Source: JAUXEH01 sp965533275 (GTDB lineage Bacteria; Acidobacteriota; Aminicenantia; Aminicenantales; Aminicenantaceae). From it: a stretch of DNA of 64,000 bases. The translations under genes and the position numbers were made by a program. The stretch spans positions 1-64,000 of the forward strand of contig CBESWG010000010.1 of NCBI GenBank assembly GCA_965533275.1, given 5' to 3'. The notes beneath the pieces were generated by a model. That model worked only from the letters and a program-made list of their open reading frames with translations, was not told the DNA's origin and made no database searches. This document shows positions 34,834 to 43,558 of this stretch, one piece after another. Position 1 is the first letter of the stretch; each line of letters begins with the position of its first letter.

Positions 34834-35979
34834 ATGAAACGCAAAATCCTGCCGGCGGCACTGATCTTGATCCTGGCCGCGCTGGTCATCTACGCAGAGG
34901 AGGAAAAAGTGTTCGACGGACTCTATCTCAATCTTGGGAACCTGTGCAGGCTCTCCCATGCCCAGAGCCGATCCATCAGCCCGGAAAACTTCACGGGCGA
35001 AAAGGGAAAAGGAGGGATGTCCACGGACGGCGCGGCGCTCAACGCGGCGCGGGAGCTGGGCCAGGGTTGGAAGGTCTCTCCCTATGTCAAGATCCAGCCA
35101 GGAGAGACGTTTACGATGGCCGAGATCGACGGTTCCGGAGCCATCCAGCAGATCTGGATGACACCGGCCGGGACATTCCGGTACTCCATCCTCAGGTTCT
35201 ACTGGGATGGCGAGACCGAGCCGTCCGTGGAGGTGCCGGTGGGCGACTTCTTCGCCAGCGGGTGGGGCAAGTTCGCCCAGGTCTCCTCCCTTCCCGTGTG
35301 CGTGAATCCCGGAAGCGGTTTCAACTGCTACTGGGTGATGCCTTTCCGGAAATCCTGCAGGATCACGATGGAGAACCTGGACGAGAAGGAGATGACCCTC
35401 TACTTCCAGGTCAACTACACCCTGACCGAGGTTCCTGAGGATGCCGCATATTTCCACGCCCAGTTCCGGCGGACCAATCCCGTGCCCTACAAGGATGTCT
35501 ACACCATCGTGGACGGTATCAAGGGATGGGGACACTTCGTGGGCACATACATGTGCTGGGGCTCCAACAACAAAGGCTGGTGGGGCGAGGGCGAGATCAA
35601 GTTCTATATGGACGGCGACAAGGAATTCCCCACCATCTGCGGCACCGGGACGGAGGACTATTTCTGCGGCTCCTACGGTTTCACGGTGGAGGGCAAGTAT
35701 CGGGAGTTCACAACGCCGCATGCGGGCATGCCTCAGGTCATCTCCCCAGACGGACAGTGGCAGTCCCAGCAGAGGTTCGGCCTCTACCGGTGGCATATCA
35801 TGGACCCGGTGCGTTTCGAAAAGGACCTCAAAATCACGATGCAGGCCCTCAGCTGGCGCTCGGGTGGGCGCTACCTGCCGCTGCAGGACGACATCTCATC
35901 TGTGGCCTTCTGGTACCAGCAGGAGCCTCACGCCAAGTTCCCCAAGCTACCCAGCAAGGACAAACTGGAGATCATCTGA
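34834..35979 (+). CDS. DUF2961 / GH172 family glycoside hydrolase-like protein
   Basis: 381 residues with a signal peptide (1-21). It matches DUF2961, the family now named GH172, whose characterised members act on fructofuranose or arabinofuranose linkages and adopt a jelly-roll fold. Segments typical of the family: GNLCRLSHAQSRSISPENFTG, IQQIWMTPAGTFRYSILRFYWDGE, EVPVGDFFASGWGKFAQVSS, GFNCYWVMPFRKSC, and GTGTEDYFCGSYGF. Glu and Asp residues around GTGTEDYF are likely catalytic. Secreted and probably trimeric as in the family. Driven by a strong promoter. Natural substrate unknown. Confidence 0.9.
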   Translation: MKRKILPAALILILAALVIYAEEEKVFDGLYLNLGNLCRLSHAQSRSISPENFTGEKGKGGMSTDGAALNAARELGQGWKVSPYVKIQPGETFTMAEIDGSGAIQQIWMTPAGTFRYSILRFYWDGETEPSVEVPVGDFFASGWGKFAQVSSLPVCVNPGSGFNCYWVMPFRKSCRITMENLDEKEMTLYFQVNYTLTEVPEDAAYFHAQFRRTNPVPYKDVYTIVDGIKGWGHFVGTYMCWGSNNKGWWGEGEIKFYMDGDKEFPTICGTGTEDYFCGSYGFTVEGKYREFTTPHAGMPQVISPDGQWQSQQRFGLYRWHIMDPVRFEKDLKITMQALSWRSGGRYLPLQDDISSVAFWYQQEPHAKFPKLPSKDKLEII

Positions 35980-36047
35980 GATCCAGGCTCAATAGACCGC
36001 CGGATTTAAATCCCGGATAGAGGCCGGGAGCGGGCAGCTGATCCCTG

Positions 36048-36533
36048 CTATTTTTTAGATTTCTTGATCTTCTTGACTGTCTTTTTTGAACGGTCTTTCT
36101 CTTCTTCGTCCCGGTCGTATTCGTATTCCCAGTCCAAGTCGAGATCCTTCAGCCAGTCGAAATCGAAATTGAAGTCGAAGTCAAAATCGCCCCAGTCAAA
36201 ATTAAGATCATCAAAATCAAAATGCAGGTCCATGTGCTCGAGCACATTGAGGCTCTCCAGGGCGAGCTCCAGGCCCTCCATGTTGATGTCCATGTCGAAA
36301 TCCTGGAGCGCCTCGAGGGCAGCCAGGCCTTCGAGATTCATATTCATCTCTATGTGTTCCAGGGCTTCCAGCGCCTTGAGCACCTCCAGTCCAACGAGGG
36401 CCTCGTCACTGGAACGCTCTATCTTTTTGCTCTCTTTCTTATCGGTTTTTTCCTGGACCTGGGGCCCAGCAAAAACAAAGGCGGCGCTGACGGTCAGCAC
36501 CAGCACGATCGTCATCCATTTGAATTTTTTCAT
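36048..36533 (-). CDS. Secreted Asp/aromatic-rich repeat protein of unknown function
   Basis: 161 residues from the ATG at 36533, which follows AGGAGG. A signal peptide (1-22, VFAG) leads into a Lys/Glu stretch, then an 18-residue tandem repeat: 53-70 (KALEALEHIEMNMNLEGL) and 71-88 (AALEALQDFDMDINMEGL), with a degenerate third copy at about 89-110. From about 103 to 141 almost every residue is Asp, Phe, Trp or Tyr in alternation (FDFDDLNFDW, DFDFDFNF), and the C-terminus (142-161) is Lys-rich. No family recognised. Convergent with the GH172 gene, 68 bases apart. A surface or calcium-binding role is speculation. Confidence 0.75.
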   Translation of the reverse strand: MKKFKWMTIVLVLTVSAAFVFAGPQVQEKTDKKESKKIERSSDEALVGLEVLKALEALEHIEMNMNLEGLAALEALQDFDMDINMEGLELALESLNVLEHMDLHFDFDDLNFDWGDFDFDFNFDFDWLKDLDLDWEYEYDRDEEEKDRSKKTVKKIKKSKK

Positions 36534-36614
36534 CACGTCCTCCTCACAGAGATCATCCATATCATCTGTGTAGACGAGAGAATCCTAGGAAAGGTTGAGG
36601 GCGGGCTATAATTA

Positions 36615-36665
36615 TTGGGAAAAATGGGAGGCGGCTTCCGGTGTTGGGAACACACGGAAACCGCC
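36615..36665 (-). terminator. Intrinsic terminator after the BNR propeller gene
   Basis: On the minus strand GGCGGTTTCCG pairs with CGGAAGCCGCC (36630-36640 with 36655-36665), extended by TGTT/AACA around a CCC loop, and a T5 run follows. It begins 16 bases after the stop at 36682. Confidence 0.8.
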
Positions 36666-36681
36666 CCCATGGGGCTGCTAT

Positions 36682-39600
36682 CTAACGGAAGCGGAAGGTG
36701 GCCTGGGGAATAGCATCTTTGATCTGAGGTACGATCACGCCCCCGAGGTCCTGCCTCTCGAGCATTGTATTGAATGTTGGCAGGTCGGTCTTGAGCAGCG
36801 CCTCGAAATGGGCCTTCTGCTCTGCCAGCCTTTCATGGAGCACGGCATGCACCTCCAGCTGCTGGGCCGTGGGAGCAAAGTCGATGTTCTCACCAATGTT
36901 GCCGGCCAGGACTGAGAGTTTGCTGTACAGCTTATGTGGATATCGGAAGGACTTGGTGTCTCCCTCGGCAATGGTGTGCTGGAAGAGCTCGTCCTCGATA
37001 GAGCGGAGCTTCTTGTCGAAGACCTCGATGGCGCTGATGGTGTCGCGCGTGCCCCCTCCCTCTCCGAGGACATCCTTCAAGTCGTAGCACTGCTTGCGCA
37101 TCCACTCGATCTGGCTGATCATGTCAGATACGGTGTTCAGGTCCTTGCGTAATGCAACCTGCAGATCCACCGTTGCCTTGATGTCGGCCAGTGTTCCCTT
37201 CGAACGCGGGTCCTTGAGGACCTCAAGGGTTTGCGTGTACTCCTGATCACCGACTTTGAGGGTCACAGTATAGTCACCAGGGGAAGCCGTGAATCCCGAA
37301 AATCCCCCGAAGGTCCCCCAGCTTATGATGGGATACCAGCCCTGGCGCTCCCACTGGAAGTGGAAGCGTTTTTCCTCCACGACCGAGGGATTGCCCGGAG
37401 GCTTGGTACGCAGCTTGGCCTGGCGGGCGGGATAGTGCCGGAGGCTCCAGGTAGCGCGGTTGATGCCCTTGTTCCGGGTTCCGCGCACGATGTTGACCAC
37501 CTCACCCTGAGCATCGCGGATCGTGATGCTCACCGCGCCCTTGGGGACCTCCTTTAGAAAGTAGTTGATGTTGGCTCGAGCCGAGGCCCGGGGCCCGCCT
37601 GCGATGCTGTGCATGCGGTAGGTCGGGCGCGGCATGAAGAGGTGGACATTGGAGGCCAGCACTTCGTTCGTCAGCTGCTGGAGAGGTGTGATGTCGTCCA
37701 TGATCCAGAATCCGCGTCCATACGTGCCCAGCACAAGGTCGTTGAAGTGTTCCTGCACCACCATGTGATGCACGGGCGCGTGAGGCAGGTTGTTCTGGAG
37801 CGGCAGCCATTTCCTCCCGTCATTGAACGAGACATAGATGGCGTTCTCGGTGCCGAGATAGAGCAGCCCTTTGCGGACGGGGTCCTCGTGGACCCAGTGG
37901 CAGTAGCTAAAAACGCTCTTGGGGATGGTCGCGCTCAGAGAGGTCCAGGTTTTTCCGTAGTCTGCGGTCTTGTAGACATAGGGATCGCGGCCGTTCATCT
38001 GGTGGAAGTCGACCGTCATGTAGGCCGTTCCGGCATCGTAACGGGACGGCTCGATGTTGCTGACTGTCCCCCACTCCGGCAGGTTGGGGACATTGCCTGT
38101 GACATTGGACCAGTTTTCTCCACCGTCGCGCGTAAAATGGACGAGTCCGTCGTTGCTTCCAGCCCAGATCAAGCCATCCTCCAGGGGAGACTCGGCCAGC
38201 GCAAAGACGACACACCCCATCTCCACGGCCAGATTATCCCGCGTGAGCCCTCCGGAAGGGCCAAGCTTGGACGCATCATTTGTGGTGAGGTCGGGGCTTA
38301 TGACCTTCCAGCTGCGTCCGGCATCCGTGGTCATGTGCACGAACTGGCTGCCCACATAGACCTTGTTGTGGTCGTGGGGCGAGATAAGGATGGGGAAGGT
38401 CCAATTGAAGCGGTACTTGAGTTCTGTTCCATGAGAGCCGTAGAGGGATTCGGGCCAGACCTGCACGGTGTTGATGTGGCCGGTCGAGTAATCCGCCCTC
38501 TGCAGCATTGCGTTGTAGTTCCCGCCCCATACGATGCTGGGATTCACGGGATCGGGCACGATGAATCCGCACTCGCCGCCGGCCGTGGCTTCCCAGAGGG
38601 AGCGGGACGGGGAGAAGCCGCCTCGGCCGCCGCCGCCTGTCATGGGGCCCTTGTAGGCGCTCCCGTCCTGGCGGCCGCCGTAGACATAGTAGGGGACCTG
38701 CGTGTCCACGGCCACGTGATACATCTGGGCGATGGGCAGGTTGACGCGCTGCCAGGTCTGGCCGCGGTTGCGCGTGAAGATGATCCCGCCGTCATCGGAG
38801 ATCATCATGCGGTCGGGATCCTTGGGGTCGGCCCACATGTCGTGGCAGTCCCCGCTCCAGGGCACGGTCTCGCTGGTGTAGCCGCCGTCCTTGGTGCGGC
38901 TCTGGCTGTTGGCCGCGAAATAGACCTCGTCCTCGTCGGCCGGATTGACCATGACGCGCGAGGCATAGTGCGGCCTCTCGTTGAGCAGGCGGTTCTTGCT
39001 GGCCAGGCGCCAGGAATCGCCTCCGTTGTCAGACCGCCACAGGACGCCGCGGTTGGGAGAACCGGTCTCCATCAATGCATAGACGACCTGGGGATTGCTC
39101 TGTGCGATGGCGAGGCCCACCTTTCCGATGGGCGGCTTGGGCAGGCCGTTTGTCAGCCGCTCCCATGTGTCGCCGCCGTCCTTGGACCTCCAGACACCGC
39201 CCATGGGCCCGCCGCTCTCCCTGCCGTAGGTGTAGATGATGAGCGGCCAGGAGCCCGCGAACAGGATACGCGGATTGCTGGGATCCATGGCGATCTCGAA
39301 TACGCCCGTGTTCTCATCCAGGAAAAGGACATGCTCCCAGGTCTTGCCTCCGTCCGTGGTGCGGAAGACTCCCCGCTCCTTCTGGGGGCCGTAGCAGTGA
39401 CCCAGGGAGGCCACGAATACGGTGTCGGGATCGCGGGGATCGATGACCACGCGGCCGATGCGGCCAGTCTTGTCCAGGCCCATGTGCTGCCAGGACTTAC
39501 CGGCATCCGTGGACTTGTAGACACCGTTTCCGATCGAGACGTTGCTGCGGATGAAGGCCTCGCCGGTCCCGGCCCACACCACATTGTAGTCCGAGGGTGC

Positions 39601-39915
39601 GATGGCCATGGCGCCGATGGACTGTGCCTCCTGGCCATCGAAGATCGGATTCCAGCGCCCGCCTCCGTCCGTGGTCTTGAATATGCCGCCGGACGAAGCT
39701 CCGATGTAGTAGACCAGGGGATTGCCCGGCTCGCCCATAACGGCCGAGGTCCGGTTGCCCGGGGGCCCGATGTGGCGGTAGCGGAGTGAGCTGTAGATCT
39801 CGGGATCGATCTGCTGAGCTGCCAGGTCGAGACCTCCCGTGATGAATAGGATGAGCGCCAGGACCATAGCAAAAGAACCGATCCCGTGACTCGATTTGAT
39901 GAGATACTGATGCAC
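36682..39915 (-). CDS. Large secreted BNR/VPS10-like beta-propeller protein
   Basis: 1077 residues with a signal peptide (about 14-34). Repeats of the BNR/Asp-box type (S-x-D-x-G-x-T-W) recur: TTDGGGRWNPIF, STDAGKSWQHM, TTDGGKTWEHV, SKDGGDTWERL, TTDAGRSWKV, TRDGGENWSNV, TADYGKTWTSL, giving two sortilin/VPS10-like propellers over about residues 40-740. The C-terminal 330 residues include a SPGDYTVTLKVGDQEYTQTLEV domain and a helical tail. Relatives occur in Bacteroidota and Acidobacteriota as predicted glycoside-hydrolase- or photosynthesis-assembly-like propellers. Substrate or partner unknown. A terminator follows the stop. Confidence 0.88.
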   Translation of the reverse strand: MHQYLIKSSHGIGSFAMVLALILFITGGLDLAAQQIDPEIYSSLRYRHIGPPGNRTSAVMGEPGNPLVYYIGASSGGIFKTTDGGGRWNPIFDGQEAQSIGAMAIAPSDYNVVWAGTGEAFIRSNVSIGNGVYKSTDAGKSWQHMGLDKTGRIGRVVIDPRDPDTVFVASLGHCYGPQKERGVFRTTDGGKTWEHVLFLDENTGVFEIAMDPSNPRILFAGSWPLIIYTYGRESGGPMGGVWRSKDGGDTWERLTNGLPKPPIGKVGLAIAQSNPQVVYALMETGSPNRGVLWRSDNGGDSWRLASKNRLLNERPHYASRVMVNPADEDEVYFAANSQSRTKDGGYTSETVPWSGDCHDMWADPKDPDRMMISDDGGIIFTRNRGQTWQRVNLPIAQMYHVAVDTQVPYYVYGGRQDGSAYKGPMTGGGGRGGFSPSRSLWEATAGGECGFIVPDPVNPSIVWGGNYNAMLQRADYSTGHINTVQVWPESLYGSHGTELKYRFNWTFPILISPHDHNKVYVGSQFVHMTTDAGRSWKVISPDLTTNDASKLGPSGGLTRDNLAVEMGCVVFALAESPLEDGLIWAGSNDGLVHFTRDGGENWSNVTGNVPNLPEWGTVSNIEPSRYDAGTAYMTVDFHQMNGRDPYVYKTADYGKTWTSLSATIPKSVFSYCHWVHEDPVRKGLLYLGTENAIYVSFNDGRKWLPLQNNLPHAPVHHMVVQEHFNDLVLGTYGRGFWIMDDITPLQQLTNEVLASNVHLFMPRPTYRMHSIAGGPRASARANINYFLKEVPKGAVSITIRDAQGEVVNIVRGTRNKGINRATWSLRHYPARQAKLRTKPPGNPSVVEEKRFHFQWERQGWYPIISWGTFGGFSGFTASPGDYTVTLKVGDQEYTQTLEVLKDPRSKGTLADIKATVDLQVALRKDLNTVSDMISQIEWMRKQCYDLKDVLGEGGGTRDTISAIEVFDKKLRSIEDELFQHTIAEGDTKSFRYPHKLYSKLSVLAGNIGENIDFAPTAQQLEVHAVLHERLAEQKAHFEALLKTDLPTFNTMLERQDLGGVIVPQIKDAIPQATFRFR

Positions 39916-39960
39916 GATGCCCTCCTCAGGCCCTCAACGGGCCGGCAAAATAATATTATA

Positions 39961-39978
39961 TTAAAGGTTACCCTTTAA
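39961..39978. promoter_or_regulatory. Operator-like palindrome in a divergent intergenic region
   Basis: TTAAAGG-TTAC-CCTTTAA: perfect 7-base arms with a 4-base centre, immediately after an AT-rich stretch, 46 bases upstream of the BNR gene and about 200 bases before the PLP decarboxylase. Confidence 0.35.
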
Positions 39979-40128
39979 CGGCAGTGGGAAGAGGCAGAGA
40001 CAGCATAGGCTATATATTCCGGATAACGACATTTTATCTCTGTTGCTCACTTTTGCAAGGATTTTTTACAAAGGATGGGAGGAGGGCCAGGGTGATGCAG
40101 AGGAGTCGCATACTAGAATTTCACAGAA

Positions 40129-40158
40129 TTGACCCCCGCAGTTTTCGTGTGATAGTGT
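40129..40158 (+). promoter_or_regulatory. Possible promoter for the PLP decarboxylase / sulfatase pair
   Basis: TTGACC (40129-40134), an 18-base spacer and TGA-TAGTGT (extended -10 type, 40150-40158) 20 bases before the ATG at 40179, with AGGAGGGT as ribosome binding site. The -10 is poor. Confidence 0.35.
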
Positions 40159-40178
40159 CTTGAGGACAGGAGGGTCCC

Positions 40179-41720
40179 ATGGATATTGAGACACGCATCG
40201 ACTGGTGTCTGTCCACCAGAGGTGGACACCTCTACATCGAAGACTTTGACACCAACCAACTGATCAGGAAGTTTGGGTCTCCCCTGTTTGTCTTCTCCGA
40301 GAACCAGCTCCGCAGAAACATCCGCCGGTTCCAGCAGGCCTTCCAGAAGGGCTGGCCAGACGGCCCGGTCAAGGTGCTGCCGGCAGCCAAAGCGAACTGG
40401 ATCCCGGCGATCCAGAGGATTATCGCCCAGGAAGGCTGCGGCTGCGACATCTATTCGCCCGGGGAGCTGACGATCGCATTGGGGGCGGGCTTCGAACCTC
40501 AGTTTATCTCGGTCAACGGAGTCCCGAAGGATGCTGACCACATCCGCAGGTGCATCCAGACCGGAGTGCGCATCACCATCGACAGTGTGGAGGAAGTTGA
40601 CTTGATCGAAAGTGCGGCGGCCGAGCTGGACATGACAGCCTATGTCCGGTTGAGGCTCAAACCAGCCATCTCAGGCTTCGTCAAACACAGCGATTTTGTG
40701 GCCGAGGGCCTGGTGCCCACGGACATCGCGGCCCTGGTCTACAAGGGTGGGCTGACCATCGATCAAATCTCTCCCATTGCTCCCCGGATCCTGGAAATGA
40801 AAAACGTGGAGCTCACAGGTTTCCACGAACACCACGGCCGACACCACCGGTCAACCGCGTATTGGAAGGCCCAGATGCAGGCCTATGCACGAGAAATGGG
40901 CCGTGTATGTCGCAGACTGGGAGGATACCAGCCGAAGGAGATCGACATCGGGGGAGGATTCGCCACCCCTCGAGATCCCTTCAATGCCGCCACAAACTAC
41001 AGTGAGCCGCTGCAGCTGGGGGCGCTGCACTCGATCTCCCATGGCCTCAAGCTGCTGGGAGACAGCACACGCTACAAGGCGCTGGCGCGCCTGGTGGACA
41101 CCATCGTGACGAAGCCCAACCAGACGCCGGCCCCTTCCATCGAGGAGTACGCTGATGTCTGCACGCAAACCTTGAGGGAAGAGCTGCCAAGAAACGGCAT
41201 CGACACCAAGGGCCTGATGCTGCAGCTGGAGCCAGGGCGCGCGCTGCATGGTGACACAGGCATCCACCTCACCACGGTGAAGAACATCAAGCGGATCACG
41301 AAGCCCATCCGCTGGAACATGCTCATCGTGGACACCACCGAGTTCTGGTTCACGGGGGGACGGTATGAGCACCACCTCCACGACTATGTGTTCGCCAACA
41401 AGACAAATGCCGAGTATATCGGCAAGGCGGACGTGAACGGCCGCAGCTGCTACGGCGACCGCCTGATGCCGAGCATTCGGGTTCCGGATGTCGAGGTGGG
41501 AGACATCCTGGCGCTGCTGGATACAGGCGCCTATCAGGAGGTCTCGATGAGCAACTTCAATGCCATGCCCCGGCCGGCCACGGTGCTGGTGACTGAGGAT
41601 CAGGCAGCGGTCATACGGAAGGCCGAATCAGAGGAAGATGTGTTTCGGCGGGATGTCATCCCTGATCATTTAATTTCGGGGACCAATTTCGGGGACGGAC
41701 CCGAAAAGAGGAAAAGATGA
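40179..41720 (+). CDS. PLP-dependent decarboxylase of the ornithine/DAP/arginine fold III family
   Basis: 513 residues, cytoplasmic. The alanine-racemase-like fold is marked by FGSPLFVFSENQL, the PLP-binding Lys71 in LPAAKANW, KEIDIGGGF (glycine-rich phosphate loop) and LEPGR. The C-terminal barrel carries Cys424 in NGRSCYGDRLMP, the position of the active-site cysteine, and DTGAYQEVS. It is about 90 residues longer than a typical LysA (about 420). HEHHGRHHRST replaces the usual substrate-binding stretch, so the substrate could be diaminopimelate, an amino acid polyamine precursor or something else. Its stop overlaps the start of a sulfatase (ATGA), an odd coupling. Confidence 0.85.
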   Translation: MDIETRIDWCLSTRGGHLYIEDFDTNQLIRKFGSPLFVFSENQLRRNIRRFQQAFQKGWPDGPVKVLPAAKANWIPAIQRIIAQEGCGCDIYSPGELTIALGAGFEPQFISVNGVPKDADHIRRCIQTGVRITIDSVEEVDLIESAAAELDMTAYVRLRLKPAISGFVKHSDFVAEGLVPTDIAALVYKGGLTIDQISPIAPRILEMKNVELTGFHEHHGRHHRSTAYWKAQMQAYAREMGRVCRRLGGYQPKEIDIGGGFATPRDPFNAATNYSEPLQLGALHSISHGLKLLGDSTRYKALARLVDTIVTKPNQTPAPSIEEYADVCTQTLREELPRNGIDTKGLMLQLEPGRALHGDTGIHLTTVKNIKRITKPIRWNMLIVDTTEFWFTGGRYEHHLHDYVFANKTNAEYIGKADVNGRSCYGDRLMPSIRVPDVEVGDILALLDTGAYQEVSMSNFNAMPRPATVLVTEDQAAVIRKAESEEDVFRRDVIPDHLISGTNFGDGPEKRKR

Positions 41721-43486
41721 AAAACAAGAGATTCATTATCACCAGCATTGTACTAAACGTCCTAGCATTTCTTCCTCTCGCCGCCTTCAGCCAGGGGCGG
41801 CCCAATGTCATCCTGTGCATGACGGACGATCAGGGCTTCGGAGATCTCGGGTTCCACGGCAATCCCATGATCCGCACTCCGGTACTGGACCAGCTGGCCA
41901 CCAAGAGTGTGCGCTTCAACAACTTCTACGTCTCCCCCGTCTGTGCGCCCACCCGGTCCAGCCTCATGACCGGGCGCTACTCACTGCGCACTGGAGTGTA
42001 CGACACCTACAACGGCGGGGCGATCATGGCATCCGAAGAGACAACGATCGCAGAAGCCCTCAAGAATGCTGGCTACAAGACGGCCATCTTCGGCAAGTGG
42101 CACCTGGGCGACAACTTCCCCTTCCGCCCCCAGGACCAGGGCTTTGAGCAGTCGCTGGTCCACGGAGCCGGCGGCATCGGCCAGGTCGGTGACGTCAAGA
42201 ACTATTTCGAATTCGACCGCTCCTATTTCGATCCCGTGCTCTGGGATAACGGCGTTCCGGTCCAGACACGAGGCTACTGCTCAGATGTCTATACCGACGC
42301 CGCCATGGAGTTTGTCGAGAGCCATCAGGAACAGCCGTTCTTCGTCTACCTCTCCTTCAATGCCCCGCACACACCTCTCCAGGTCCCGGAGGAGTTCCTC
42401 CAGGCCTATAAAGACAAGGATCCTGCGGCGGCTTCCTATTCCCGGCAGGGACGCCCTCTCCCAGAGATGTCCGATCAGGACAAAGACGCGGCCCGCCGCG
42501 TGTATGCCATGGTCAGCAACATCGACCAGAACCTGGGCCGCCTGTTCGAACGCCTGCATTCCCTCAAGCTCGATTCCAAGACCGTCGTCATCTTCCTGAC
42601 CGACAACGGCCCCCAGCAGCGCCGCTACACGGCCGGCCTGCGCGGTCGGAAGGGCAGCGTCTACGAAGGCGGCATCCGTGTCCCCTGTTTCATGCACATC
42701 CCCTGGCTCACGCCCGGCACGGCAGGTATCGAAGTACCGGCGGCCCACATCGACCTGTTCCCCACGATCCTCGGGCTCTGTGGAGTTCCCTATTCCCCAA
42801 ACCTGGCGATCGACGGACACAGCCTGATTCCCCTCATACAGGGCCGCAGCGTCCCCTGGGCGGAACGTCCCCTCTTTTTCCACTGGCAGCGGGGTTTCCC
42901 CGAACTCTACCGCAACATCGCGGTCCGCAAGGGCCGCTTCAAACTCGTGGGCCATGCCCCCCATGAAGCCGGGGCCGCGGACCTCGAACTCTTCGACCTG
43001 TGGGAAGATCCCTACGAGATGACAGACCAGAGCAGGAGCCAACCGGAAGAGGCCCTCGAACTCAAGCAGGAATTTGACCTCTGGTATTCCGACATCATGG
43101 ACAGCCCCCATCTAAAGGAGCCCCGGCGGATACGCCTGGGCAATCCTGCCGAGGATCCGGTCATCCTCAACCGGAACGATGCCAAGGGCGACGAGGGGAT
43201 CTGGGCCCAGGACCAAATCTATGGTTACTGGGATGTCCAGATCGAAGACGACAATTTCTTCGACTTTGTTTTCTATTTCCGGGAGAGCGTGAACCAGGAG
43301 GGGACCATGAAGCTGCGTCTCGGGACAACCCAGCGCAGTCTCCGCAACACCGATCCGACGGCTCAGAAGCTCGAGATGCAGAAGATCTTCATCAAGAAAG
43401 GAAACTACAGGCTGGAACCCTGGTACAGGGCGGGAGGCGGCAATCACCTCCCCTTCTACGTGGAGGTGCGGCGCAGCGGGTTCTGA
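41717..43486 (+). CDS. Secreted sulfatase (formylglycine-dependent)
   Basis: 589 residues with a signal peptide (1-24). Canonical catalytic motif C76-A-P-T-R80 followed by SSLMTGRYSLRTG, with metal motif CMTDDQGFGDLGFHG, GKWHLGDNFP, and FLTDNGPQQRRY. So formylglycine can form, in contrast to the TPR sulfatase-like protein. The C-terminal 120 residues contain an added beta domain (WDVQIEDDNFFDFVFYFRES), possibly carbohydrate-binding. Translationally coupled to the PLP decarboxylase by a 4-base overlap. Convergent with Tricorn. Substrate likely a sulfated glycan but not determinable. Confidence 0.92.
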   Translation: MKNKRFIITSIVLNVLAFLPLAAFSQGRPNVILCMTDDQGFGDLGFHGNPMIRTPVLDQLATKSVRFNNFYVSPVCAPTRSSLMTGRYSLRTGVYDTYNGGAIMASEETTIAEALKNAGYKTAIFGKWHLGDNFPFRPQDQGFEQSLVHGAGGIGQVGDVKNYFEFDRSYFDPVLWDNGVPVQTRGYCSDVYTDAAMEFVESHQEQPFFVYLSFNAPHTPLQVPEEFLQAYKDKDPAAASYSRQGRPLPEMSDQDKDAARRVYAMVSNIDQNLGRLFERLHSLKLDSKTVVIFLTDNGPQQRRYTAGLRGRKGSVYEGGIRVPCFMHIPWLTPGTAGIEVPAAHIDLFPTILGLCGVPYSPNLAIDGHSLIPLIQGRSVPWAERPLFFHWQRGFPELYRNIAVRKGRFKLVGHAPHEAGAADLELFDLWEDPYEMTDQSRSQPEEALELKQEFDLWYSDIMDSPHLKEPRRIRLGNPAEDPVILNRNDAKGDEGIWAQDQIYGYWDVQIEDDNFFDFVFYFRESVNQEGTMKLRLGTTQRSLRNTDPTAQKLEMQKIFIKKGNYRLEPWYRAGGGNHLPFYVEVRRSGF

Positions 43487-43558
43487 ACCGTTTCCGGTCC
43501 GAGCCTGCGGCCTTATTCGGATTCCAGCCCCACAGCAGTGCTGATCTCGAACGCAGAG

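Noticed and set aside
34804..35796. A 330-codon minus-strand frame antisense to the GH172 gene.
   Set aside because: The GH172 gene has a promoter, ribosome binding site and signal peptide; the minus frame has none.
36060..36270. A GA-rich repetitive DNA stretch that could be mistaken for a microsatellite or CRISPR-like repeat.
   Set aside because: It is the coding DNA of the Asp/aromatic-rich protein; the repetition follows codons and there are no unique spacers.
37609..39789. A 726-codon plus-strand open frame antisense to the BNR propeller gene.
   Set aside because: Mirror of the BNR coding frame, with no signal or motif of its own.
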